Positions 1 to 5,114 are shown, numbered from the stretch's first letter. The stretch: 5,504 nucleotides of DNA from an uncultured Collinsella sp. (GCA_900554455.1 USHT01000086.1:1-5504), one strand, 5' to 3'. The notes: generated from the letters alone by a model not told the origin. Translations and numbers: made by a program.

Positions 1-584
1 ATGACGAGTGCTTAATCGTCGATCCGGCGTGGGAGGGCGAGCGTCTTGTGGAGCATATCCGCACCGCGCATCCCGAGGTGCGCGTACTCGGCTCTGTCTG
101 CACGCACGGTCATGCCGACCATGTTGGCGGGATTGCCGGGGTTCGAGCTGTCGTTGGCGACAGCGCACTATATGAGCTGTGTGCTAAGGATGTGGCGGTG
201 CCGCATGCGAACATCGAGGAACAGCGAGCTATGTGGGGCATTGAGGCGCCTGACCCCGGGGAGCCGACACGCCTGCTCGCCGAGGGCGATGCTATCGAGG
301 TGGGCGATATCTACCTGCAGGTGATCGAGACGCCGGGGCATACGCCGGGCGGCATCGTCCTGTTCGCCGCGACCGAGCAGGGGAACATCGCCTTTGTGGG
401 CGACACGCTTTTCCCGGGCAGCCACGGTCGTACCGATCTTTCCGGCGGTGACGAGGCGGCGATTATGCGCTCGCTCTCCAAACTTGCCAAGATGCTTCCG
501 CCCGATACCGTTTGCTTGACGGGCCATGGCGATTCGACCACGATGGCGCGCGAACTTATGCAGAACCCGTTTATGCAGATGTAG
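1..584 (+). CDS. MBL-fold metallohydrolase, glyoxalase II-like (5' partial)
   Basis: The reading frame is open from base 3, so the gene starts before the window; 193 codons plus a stop are present. The visible N-terminus (DECLIVDPAWEGERL) is the first beta-strand region of the fold, so perhaps 20 residues are missing. The metal site is complete: HGHADH at 105-122, a His in GHTPGG (339-341), the bridging Asp in VGDTLF (402-404) and the late His in TGHGD (525-527). The FPGSHGRTDLSGGD stretch and the NPF near the C-terminus are typical of the small hydroxyacylglutathione hydrolase-like (YcbL-type) family, which binds two metal ions and hydrolyses thioesters or related bonds. The true substrate cannot be told from sequence. 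No signal peptide is visible, but the N-terminus is missing. The GTG at 48 is an internal codon, not a start. The next gene, fba, has its own promoter, so the two need not be co-transcribed. Confidence 0.9.
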   Translation, partial: DECLIVDPAWEGERLVEHIRTAHPEVRVLGSVCTHGHADHVGGIAGVRAVVGDSALYELCAKDVAVPHANIEEQRAMWGIEAPDPGEPTRLLAEGDAIEVGDIYLQVIETPGHTPGGIVLFAATEQGNIAFVGDTLFPGSHGRTDLSGGDEAAIMRSLSKLAKMLPPDTVCLTGHGDSTTMARELMQNPFMQM

Positions 585-590
585 GCTCGA

Positions 591-618
591 AGCTGTCTTC
601 CGAACCACGAAGACCGCT
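591..618 (+). terminator. Possible terminator hairpin after the MBL gene
   Basis: Seven bases after the MBL stop there is an inverted repeat: AGCtGTCTTC (591-600) pairs with GAAGACcGCT (609-618) with one mismatch, around an 8-nt loop. No T-run follows directly; only a TTTT lies about 18 nt further on. It may be a weak or factor-assisted terminator, or simply chance. Confidence 0.3.
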
Positions 619-710
619 CAATCGTCAAGCTATTTTCCCCAGTGGGTCGATTCTGTGGGGCAAACGGTCAAAATTTGTCCAATCGGATGGTATTCGTGAA
701 CAAACGAACG

Positions 711-738
711 TTTATGCTCGGGTATGTCGTGGTAAAAT
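711..738 (+). promoter_or_regulatory. Promoter of fba (extended -10)
   Basis: TTTATG (711-716) and TAAAAT (733-738) are separated by 16 nt, and TGG directly precedes the -10 hexamer, giving an extended -10 element. Transcription would begin near 745 and leave a short untranslated leader of about 34 nt ahead of the AGGAGG ribosome site at 765-770. The strong -10 and ribosome site fit a highly expressed glycolytic gene. Confidence 0.6.
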
Positions 739-778
739 CTCAGGCGTTATCGGAGCAACCTTACAGGAGGTTTCTTTT

Positions 779-1645
779 ATGCTCGTCAACGCAGCAGACA
801 TGCTCAAGAAGGCCGAGGCCGGCAAGTACGGTCTCGGTGCCTTCAACACCAACAACCTCGAGTGGACCCTGGCTATTCTCCAGGCCGCCGAGGAGGCCAA
901 GTCTCCGCTGATCCTTCAGTGCACCGCTGGTGCCGCTAAGTGGATGGGCGGTTTCAAGGTCTGCGCCGACATGGTCAAGGCTGCCGTCGAGGCCACGGGC
1001 GTTACCGTCCCCGTCGCCCTTCACCTCGATCACGGTTCTTACGAGGACTGCTTCAAGTGCATCGAGGCCGGCTTCACGTCCATCATGTATGACGGCTCTC
1101 ACGAGGAGACCTTCCAGCTTAACCTCGACCGCACCAAGGAGCTCGTTGAGCTTGCCCACTCCAAGGGCATGTCCATCGAGGCCGAGGTCGGCGGCATCGG
1201 CGGCACCGAGGACGGCGTGACCTCCAACGGCGAGCTCGCTGACCCCGCTGAGTGCAAGCAGATTGCTGACCTGGGCGTCGACTTCCTCGCCTGCGGTATC
1301 GGCAACATCCACGGCGTGTATCCCGCCGACTGGGCTGGCCTTTCCTTCGAGCGTCTGGGCGAGATCAAGGCTCAGACCGGCGACCTGCCCCTCGTTCTGC
1401 ACGGTGGTACCGGCATCCCCGAGGATCAGATCAAGAAGGCCATCTCCCTGGGCATCTCCAAGATCAACGTCAACACCGACCTGCAGCTCGTCTTCGCCAA
1501 GGGCGTCCGCGAGTACATCGAGGCTGGCAAGGATCAGCAGGGCAAGGGCTTTGACCCCCGCAAGCTCCTCAAGCCTGGTCGCGACAACATCGTTGCCCGC
1601 ACCAAGGAGCTCATGGAGGAGTTTGGCTCCGTCAACAAGGCGTAA
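779..1645 (+). CDS. fba: Class II fructose-1,6-bisphosphate aldolase
   Basis: The 288-residue product is a zinc-dependent aldolase that reversibly splits fructose 1,6-bisphosphate into dihydroxyacetone phosphate and glyceraldehyde 3-phosphate in cytoplasmic glycolysis and gluconeogenesis. Visible class II features are HLDHG (residues 82-86: Asp84 is the expected catalytic acid and His85 a zinc ligand), EAEVGGIGGTED (from Glu134; second class II signature), the zinc-ligand histidines His178 (GNIHGVY) and His208 (LHGGTG), and the phosphate-binding NVNTD stretch. The length matches the short type (GatY/KbaY/Fba), so a tagatose-bisphosphate aldolase cannot be strictly excluded; without sugar-operon neighbours, the glycolytic role is preferred. 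The start at 779 is chosen because AGGAGG (765-770) sits 8 nt upstream; the frame is open back to 512, but that part is promoter and MBL gene. Codons are strongly C/G-ending, typical of high expression. Confidence 0.95.
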   Translation: MLVNAADMLKKAEAGKYGLGAFNTNNLEWTLAILQAAEEAKSPLILQCTAGAAKWMGGFKVCADMVKAAVEATGVTVPVALHLDHGSYEDCFKCIEAGFTSIMYDGSHEETFQLNLDRTKELVELAHSKGMSIEAEVGGIGGTEDGVTSNGELADPAECKQIADLGVDFLACGIGNIHGVYPADWAGLSFERLGEIKAQTGDLPLVLHGGTGIPEDQIKKAISLGISKINVNTDLQLVFAKGVREYIEAGKDQQGKGFDPRKLLKPGRDNIVARTKELMEEFGSVNKA

Positions 1646-1667
1646 GTAGCGGTTTAACTTTCCCGTC

Positions 1668-1760
1668 GGAGGCCCCGTTCACCCTACGCTTTTCCCTTGC
1701 GCTCACCTGGCTTTGCCAGAAGTCGCGCAATGGGAAAAGCTTCGGGTGAACGGGGCCTCC
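1668..1760. repeat. 93-nt long palindrome (extended hairpin) after fba
   Basis: Bases 1668-1684 pair perfectly with 1744-1760 (17 bp). After a 3/3 internal loop, 1688-1696 pair with 1732-1740 (9 bp), then 1697-1702 (TTGCGC) with 1725-1730 (GCGCAA), and the tip CTGGC-TTT-GCCAG (1707-1719) adds 5 bp. In all about 37 bp are paired. It lies 22 nt after the fba stop. No T-run flanks either arm, so it is not a classic intrinsic terminator. It may act as an RNA-stabilising or bidirectional stop structure, or be a REP- or MITE-like palindromic element. The symmetric arms with a structured interior are directly visible; the role is inference. Confidence 0.85.
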
Positions 1761-1826
1761 TTCGTTAACTCGCTACAGGGTTACTGGGCTGAATTCATTT
1801 TTTGACTACCGCTCGGCGGTGTTGAT

Positions 1827-1853
1827 GGCTCCCTTGTTGGGGCTTTCTTTTTT
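1827..1853 (+). terminator. Intrinsic terminator downstream of fba
   Basis: GGCTCC (1827-1832) pairs with GGGGCT (1839-1844) with two G-U pairs and a 6-nt loop, followed by the T-rich run TTTCTTTTTT (1844-1853). A further small hairpin, ACCGC-TCG-GCGGT, lies just upstream at 1808-1820. It would stop transcripts that pass the large palindrome, and lies immediately before the promoter of the next gene. Confidence 0.65.
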
Positions 1854-1866
1854 ATCTCGCTACAAT
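1837..1866 (+). promoter_or_regulatory. Probable promoter of the transglutaminase-like gene
   Basis: TACAAT (1861-1866) is a good -10 hexamer. The best -35 at the usual distance is TTGGGG (1837-1842), 18 nt away, a partial match lying inside the preceding terminator stem. Transcription would start near 1873, after the ATG at 1865, which supports translation from the ATG at 1901. Confidence 0.4.
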
Positions 1867-1900
1867 GGACTTCAAGAGTTCTAATGACTTGGAGTTTGGT

Positions 1901-3334
1901 ATGGCTGTTATTAATGTGCTGCCTTCGGATGGGAAGGTTATTGACGAGGGTCCTGTTGGTTGCTCTGTTGATGTTTGCTGCGATGACTTTCGCCATCTCG
2001 ATATTGGGCTACCGCCTGAGATTCTTCGTCTTAAGGATGCCGGGTATTTGACGCAGGCTGTTGCCGCCTGCGATCGCCTTTTGGAGCAGAACCCTGAGCC
2101 TTCGCTGGCTGCCTGCGTTCGCGCCGAGCGGTATCGCATGCTCGAGACGCCGCTTCATTTTTCGGTGTCGCGCGATCGAGCTATTGCGATGATTCGCGAG
2201 GAGTGGCCTGAGTTTACCGAGGAGCAGTTTGACGATCTGATTGACCGTAAGCGTATTGACTGGCGCTTTATCGATGGCGAGCTGTTCGTTCTCGACAACT
2301 TCCTCGATTCGCTTCGCGTATATCCCAAAGAGGTTCCCGGCATGCGGGCCGATCCTACGGACGGAATTGCACTGCGCAACGAGATGCTCAAGGAGATGGA
2401 GTCGCAAAACGGATTGGCTCGCGTCATTACGCTTAAAGCGTCCTTGTCTGTCCCCGGCGCTCTAGAGGGGGAGACCGTTCGCGCTTGGCTTCCCGTAGCC
2501 GCCGCCTGCCGTCAGCAGTCTCGGGTCGAGATTCTCGACATGACGCCGGAGGGTGCTGTTGCTCCCGCGAACGCTTCGGCGCGTACCGCCTCGTGGTCTT
2601 CTTCGAGTGAGCGCTCATTCTCGGTGACTTATCGTTATCACATCGATGCTGCTTATTGTGATGTCTACGGTGGCACACTTCCGGTTCATCCGCGTATGGA
2701 CGCGCCTCTGCCCGAGGATATTTCCGAGGACCGTCCGCACATTGCATTCACGCCGTATCTGCAGCAGCTGACGGCCGGTGTTGTTGACGGACTCGAGGAT
2801 CCGCTCGATCGCGCCCGTGCTATCTATGATTACCTGACGCAGTATATTGACTATCGCTATCAGCCGCCGTACTTGCTTTTGGGATCTATTGCCGATGACT
2901 GCGCGCATTCGCTCCGCGGCGATTGCGGCGTTATGGCGCTCACGTTTATCACCATGTGCCGTATCGCGGGCGTGCCTGCCCGTTGGCAGAGCGGCCTGTA
3001 CGTTGCGCCCGATTCGGTGGGGTCGCACGACTGGGCAGAGTTCTATACGCCGCAGACCGGTTGGCTCAACGCCGACGTGTCATTTGGATCTTCTGCTCAC
3101 AGGATGGGGGAGGAGTGGCGCCGCCGTCACTACTTTGGCAATCTCGACCCATGGCGTATGGTGGCCAACAATCGATTCCAGGCAGAGTTTGAGCCCTCTT
3201 TCGACGGCATGCGCGAGGACCCTTACGATAACCAGATGGGTGAGGCTTCGGTCGACGGTCGCGGATGCCGTCAGCGCGAGATGCTACGCACGGTCGAACT
3301 CATCGAAATGCTCGAAGTTCCATTTTCGGACTAA
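1901..3334 (+). CDS. Transglutaminase-like (papain-fold) cytoplasmic protein
   Basis: The product is 477 residues. The C-terminal part (about 285-400) is a transglutaminase-core domain. RGDCGVMALTFITMCRIAGVP holds the nucleophile Cys342, GSHDWAEFY holds His376 and LNADVSFG holds Asp392, so the papain-like Cys-His-Asp triad is intact. Such bacterial proteins act as proteases, amidases or crosslinkers; the substrate here is unknown. The N-terminal 280 residues match no domain I can name; they include a helical, charged stretch (about 30-135) and a strand-rich part before the core. No signal peptide or membrane segment is visible, so it should be cytoplasmic. The start at 1901 is preferred because GGAG (1891-1894) sits 6 nt upstream. 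An ATG at 1865 would add 12 residues but has no ribosome site and overlaps the likely -10 box. Codons are more T-ending (GAT, GTT, CTT, TAT) than in fba or the ribosomal genes, fitting low expression. It stands alone between fba and a tRNA. Confidence 0.85.
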   Translation: MAVINVLPSDGKVIDEGPVGCSVDVCCDDFRHLDIGLPPEILRLKDAGYLTQAVAACDRLLEQNPEPSLAACVRAERYRMLETPLHFSVSRDRAIAMIREEWPEFTEEQFDDLIDRKRIDWRFIDGELFVLDNFLDSLRVYPKEVPGMRADPTDGIALRNEMLKEMESQNGLARVITLKASLSVPGALEGETVRAWLPVAAACRQQSRVEILDMTPEGAVAPANASARTASWSSSSERSFSVTYRYHIDAAYCDVYGGTLPVHPRMDAPLPEDISEDRPHIAFTPYLQQLTAGVVDGLEDPLDRARAIYDYLTQYIDYRYQPPYLLLGSIADDCAHSLRGDCGVMALTFITMCRIAGVPARWQSGLYVAPDSVGSHDWAEFYTPQTGWLNADVSFGSSAHRMGEEWRRRHYFGNLDPWRMVANNRFQAEFEPSFDGMREDPYDNQMGEASVDGRGCRQREMLRTVELIEMLEVPFSD

Positions 3335-3346
3335 TCGGTAGAAAGC

Positions 3347-3355
3347 TGTGATAAA
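3347..3355 (+). promoter_or_regulatory. Extended -10 promoter element of tRNA-Leu
   Basis: TGTGATAAA (3347-3355) reads as an extended -10 (TG-n-GATAAA) 18 nt before the first tRNA base, the right place for a short tRNA 5' leader. The -35 region is weak (TTCGGA at 3325-3330 is 19 nt away and overlaps the end of the upstream gene). Very similar GATAA motifs recur ahead of infC (3702) and in the presumed rRNA leader (5188). Confidence 0.45.
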
Positions 3356-3373
3356 CTAACTCACGCATTGCGT

Positions 3374-3460
3374 GCCCGAGTGGCGGAATTGGCAGACGCA
3401 GTGGATTCAAAATCCACCGTTGGCAACAACGTGCGAGTTCGAGTCTCGCCTCGGGCACCA
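3374..3460 (+). tRNA. tRNA-Leu (anticodon CAA)
   Basis: An 87-nt class II tRNA with every arm visible. The acceptor stem is GCCCGAG (3374-3380) with CTCGGGC (3450-3456), then discriminator A and an encoded CCA (3458-3460). The anticodon arm GTGGA-TTCAAAA-TCCAC (3401-3417) gives anticodon CAA at 3408-3410, which reads UUG codons. The long variable arm CGTTG-GCAA-CAACG (3418-3431) is diagnostic of Leu/Ser-type tRNAs, and the T arm GCGAG-TTCGAGT-CTCGC spans 3433-3449. The discriminator A and the anticodon identify leucine. It has its own promoter and terminator. The 3' 23 bases are repeated downstream (see the direct repeat). Confidence 0.97.
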
Positions 3461-3507
3461 TACATGCAAGTGAGCGTTCAAGGGGGGTCAAGGCCCCCTT
3501 TTTCGTG
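3438..3507 (+). repeat. Direct repeat copy 1: tRNA-Leu 3' end, trailer and terminator
   Basis: From the T-loop of tRNA-Leu (TTCGAGTC) through the CCA end, the trailer and the terminator, this stretch recurs at 3623-3691. The first 49 bases (3438-3486) are identical to 3623-3671. After one extra G and one G/A difference, a last 14 bases match (3494-3507 with 3678-3691). The repeat boundary inside the T-loop is a classic place for site-specific recombination into tRNA genes. Confidence 0.9.
3480..3503 (+). terminator. Intrinsic terminator of tRNA-Leu
   Basis: AAGGGGG (3480-3486) pairs with CCCCCTT (3494-3500), closing on a short CAAG-type loop, followed by the T-run 3499-3503. An additional G (3487) and a T-G apposition make this stem slightly less perfect than its downstream copy. 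It lies 20 nt after the tRNA CCA end. Confidence 0.85.
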
Positions 3508-3622
3508 CCGAACTCGCGTGAGCGCGCGAAGCGTTAAGCAAACAGGCCTGTGGCCTGTCTGTGGCGGAGCGTGGCGAGGGCGCCACGCGCCCGAAGCCCG
3601 GGGCTTCGCGAAGCGAAGGCCC
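3508..3622. other. GC-rich, hairpin-dense spacer between the tRNA-end repeats
   Basis: This 115-nt stretch has no credible gene. It contains three tight inverted repeats: ACAGGCC-TGT-GGCCTGT (3542-3558), GCGTGGCG-AGGG-CGCCACGC (3569-3588) and CGAAGCC-CGG-GGCTTCG (3592-3608). It ends exactly where the second tRNA-end copy begins. It could be the residue of an integrated element, or the rebuilt middle of a duplicated tRNA gene; an 8-nt match to the tRNA D-arm region (3561-3568) is too short to decide. Confidence 0.6.
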
Positions 3623-3691
3623 TTCGAGTCTCGCCTCGGGCACCATACATGCAAGTGAGCGTTCAAGGGGGTCAAGACCCCCTTTTTCGTG
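3623..3691 (+). repeat. Direct repeat copy 2: orphan tRNA-Leu 3' end with terminator
   Basis: This is the second copy of 3438-3507, offset by 185 nt. It includes the 3' half of the T arm, the acceptor 3' strand, CCA, the trailer and the terminator. The T-stem 5' strand ahead of it (GGCCC, 3618-3622) cannot pair with CTCGC, so it is not a functional tRNA. The layout resembles the distal attachment site left by a tRNA-targeting integrase, but no integrase gene is in the window. Confidence 0.9.
3665..3687 (+). terminator. Intrinsic terminator in repeat copy 2
   Basis: AAGGGGGT (3665-3672) pairs perfectly with ACCCCCTT (3677-3684) around a CAAG tetraloop, followed by T 3683-3687. It is a perfect version of the tRNA terminator and lies just upstream of the infC promoter, so it may insulate infC from readthrough. 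Confidence 0.8.
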
Positions 3692-3698
3692 TACGTAA

Positions 3699-3726
3699 TG
3701 TGATAACGCGCTGTACGTGTTATTAT
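3699..3726 (+). promoter_or_regulatory. Candidate promoter(s) of the infC operon
   Basis: Two -10-like elements are visible: TGTGATAAC (3699-3707), close to the tRNA-Leu element, and TGTTATTAT (3718-3726), an extended -10 with TATTAT at 3721-3726. Neither has a good -35. The second would give a start near 3733, just where the structured leader begins, and is preferred. Two TGTACGT repeats flank the first element (3690-3696 and 3712-3718). Confidence 0.45.
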
Positions 3727-3732
3727 TCGCAA

Positions 3733-3889
3733 GGCGTTGTTCCCGCAATGCCCTAAAGAGGAACCCGAGGGTTCCCACCTTTTGGCGCCAATGAGCAGCT
3801 GACTGGTCATACAACTTAGATTACCTTCCTCAAATCGAGGAAGTCTATGTGTACGACCTGGTTGCTGAGAAGCGCCGGGTTATTTTTTT
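3733..3889 (+). promoter_or_regulatory. Structured infC leader RNA (candidate L20-type autoregulatory leader)
   Basis: About 157 nt of untranslated leader fold into successive helices: GGCGTTG/CAATGCC (3733-3739 with 3746-3752); GGAACC-CGAG-GGTTCC (3760-3775) with an outer AAAG/CTTT extension; the self-complementary TTGGCGCCAA (3782-3791); and CTTCCTC-AAATC-GAGGAAG (3825-3843), which can extend outward through TAGA/TCTA (3817-3820 with 3844-3847). The leader ends in an intrinsic terminator right before infC. In Bacillus subtilis, ribosomal protein L20 represses infC-rpmI-rplT through leader attenuation, and the gene order here is the same. Whether this leader binds L20 is inference; I could not match it to the known consensus. 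Confidence 0.6.
3855..3889 (+). terminator. Attenuator terminator immediately upstream of infC
   Basis: GACCTGGT-GCT (3855-3866, one bulged T) pairs with AGCGCCGGGTT (3871-3881) around a GAGA tetraloop (3867-3870), followed by seven T's at 3883-3889. It lies 7 nt before the infC ribosome site and within the transcript that must make infC. Full termination here would silence the operon, so it is best read as a conditional attenuator. Confidence 0.7.
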
Positions 3890-3908
3890 ATGAATGGAGG
3901 TAGGGAAA

Positions 3909-4463
3909 ATAGCTAAGTCTGATGACACCCGCATCAACGACGAGATCACTGCATCTTCGTGCCGTTTGATTGGCGTCGATGGCTCTCAGCTCGGCCTGTT
4001 CGCCATTCGCGATGCCCAGCGCGTCGCTGACGATCAGGGTCTCGACCTGGTCGAGATCGCTCCCAACGCGGAGCCGCCGGTCTGCAAGGTCATGGACTAC
4101 GGTAAGTTCAAGTACCAGCAGGCCATGAAGGCCAAGGCTGCTCGTAAGAACCAGTCCAAGGTCGAGGTCAAGGAAATGAAGTTCCGACCCAAGATCGACG
4201 TTGGCGACTACGAGACCAAGAAGGGCCACGTTCTGCGTTTCCTCAAGAAGGGCGCACGCGTTAAGATCACCATCATGTTCCGCGGCCGTGAGATGGCTCA
4301 CCCGGAGCAGGGCCTTAACGTTCTCGAGCGCCTCGCCGAGGATCTCAAGCCTTACGCTACGGTCGAGTCCAAGCCTAAGATGGAAGGCCGTAACATGCTT
4401 ATGCTGCTCGCCCCGATTAAGGGCGCCTTCGATGAGGATAAAGCGGCAAGCGATACCAAGTAA
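3909..4463 (+). CDS. infC: Translation initiation factor IF-3, probable AUA start
   Basis: The 184-residue product is IF3, which binds the 30S subunit, blocks premature 50S joining and proofreads the start codon and initiator tRNA. DDTRINDEI near the N-terminus opens the N-domain; VMDYGKFKYQ (residues 61-70) is the family's conserved linker-side motif; the C-domain (about 85-175) has KEMKFRPKIDVGDYETK and MFRGREMAHPEQG. Length matches the usual 170-185 residues. The start is set at ATA (3909) because GGAGG (3896-3900) sits 8 nt before it. The in-frame ATG at 3894 overlaps that ribosome site and has only the attenuator T-run upstream. Non-AUG starts in infC are well known and allow IF3 to repress its own translation. 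infC is first in an operon with rpmI (32-nt gap) and rplT. Confidence 0.93.
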   Translation: MAKSDDTRINDEITASSCRLIGVDGSQLGLFAIRDAQRVADDQGLDLVEIAPNAEPPVCKVMDYGKFKYQQAMKAKAARKNQSKVEVKEMKFRPKIDVGDYETKKGHVLRFLKKGARVKITIMFRGREMAHPEQGLNVLERLAEDLKPYATVESKPKMEGRNMLMLLAPIKGAFDEDKAASDTK

Positions 4464-4495
4464 CTAGTGTTCTGTAACCGATTAAGGAGTATTTC

Positions 4496-4687
4496 ATGCC
4501 TAAGATGAAGTCCCACAGCGGCACCAAGAAGCGTTTCCGCAAGACTGGTACCGGCAAGCTTATGCGCGCCAAGGCTTTCAAGAGCCACATCCTGAGCAAG
4601 AAGTCCACCAAGCGTAAGCGTGGCTTCCGTCAGGAGACCGAGATCGCCGCTGCCGACCGCAAGGTCATCAAGTCGCGTCTCGCCTAA
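4496..4687 (+). CDS. rpmI: 50S ribosomal protein L35 (bL35)
   Basis: The 63-residue, strongly basic protein begins [21 protein letters not shown], the hallmark N-terminus of bL35, and continues with the Lys/Arg-rich [16 protein letters not shown] (31-46). It is a structural part of the large ribosomal subunit that contacts 23S rRNA. The start at 4496 has AAGGAG (4484-4489) 6 nt upstream. It is the second gene of the infC-rpmI-rplT operon, 32 nt after infC and 46 nt before rplT, with no promoter or terminator seen between. Length is normal for the family (about 64-66), and codons are of the highly expressed type. Confidence 0.96.
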   Translation: MPKMKSHSGTKKRFRKTGTGKLMRAKAFKSHILSKKSTKRKRGFRQETEIAAADRKVIKSRLA

Positions 4688-4733
4688 GTTCGCGTTCCCG
4701 TTTTTCGTTTTACCGTCTAGGAGTTGATAGAAC

Positions 4734-5093
4734 ATGGCACGTATTAAGCGCGCTGTTGCCGCCAAGAAGAAGCGCCGTACCGTTATGCACCGTGCGAAGG
4801 GTTACTACGGTGCCGCTTCGCGTACTTACAAGCATGCTAAAGAGCAGGTCCAGCACTCCCTGCAGTATCAGTATCGTGATCGCCGCAACAAGAAGCGCGA
4901 GATCCGTTCTCTCTGGATCACTCGTATCAACGCTGCTGCTCGCCTGAACGACATCTCTTACTCTCAGTTCATGCACGGCCTGAAGGTTGCCGGCATCGAG
5001 CTTGACCGCAAGGTCCTGGCTCAGATGGCTTACGAGGACATCGAGTCCTTCAACGAGCTGGCTGCCATTGCCAAGAAGGCTCTCGAGGCCTAA
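4734..5093 (+). CDS. rplT: 50S ribosomal protein L20 (bL20)
   Basis: The 119-residue product is bL20, an early assembly protein of the large subunit and, in several bacteria, the repressor of its own operon. The basic N-terminal extension (1-60) includes AKGYYGAASR (21-30) and YRDRRNKKR (47-55), which thread into 23S rRNA. The globular C-domain has INAAARLNDISYSQFMHGLK (65-84) and GIELDRKVLAQMA (87-99); it is this part that binds the regulatory RNA in studied systems. Start at 4734 with AGGAG (4719-4723) 10 nt upstream, slightly long spacing. It is the last gene of the operon and is followed by a strong terminator. Length is typical (117-120). Confidence 0.97.
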   Translation: MARIKRAVAAKKKRRTVMHRAKGYYGAASRTYKHAKEQVQHSLQYQYRDRRNKKREIRSLWITRINAAARLNDISYSQFMHGLKVAGIELDRKVLAQMAYEDIESFNELAAIAKKALEA

Positions 5094-5114
5094 TAGATTC
5101 TCTTGAATCGCTAG

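Noticed and set aside
638..661. CCCCA...TGGGG inverted repeat before the fba promoter, considered as a terminator
   Set aside because: Only 5 bp of stem with a 14-nt loop and no T-run.
512..778. Upstream extension of the fba reading frame
   Set aside because: It overlaps the MBL gene and covers the promoter and AGGAGG site; the family starts at the ATG at 779.
3561..3645. Possible second, decayed tRNA-Leu gene
   Set aside because: Only the 3' T-loop-to-CCA part and an 8-nt D-arm-region match remain; the T-stem cannot pair and there is no acceptor 5' strand or anticodon arm, so it is listed as a repeat copy only.
3300..3814. Several open frames (both strands) over tRNA-Leu and its repeat
   Set aside because: They read through tRNA, terminators and hairpins and are typical phantom ORFs; no domains or ribosome sites.
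3890..3916. Eight-codon mini-ORF (ATG at 3890, stop at 3914) overlapping the infC start
   Set aside because: Its start sits at the end of the attenuator T-run with no ribosome site; it is probably chance.
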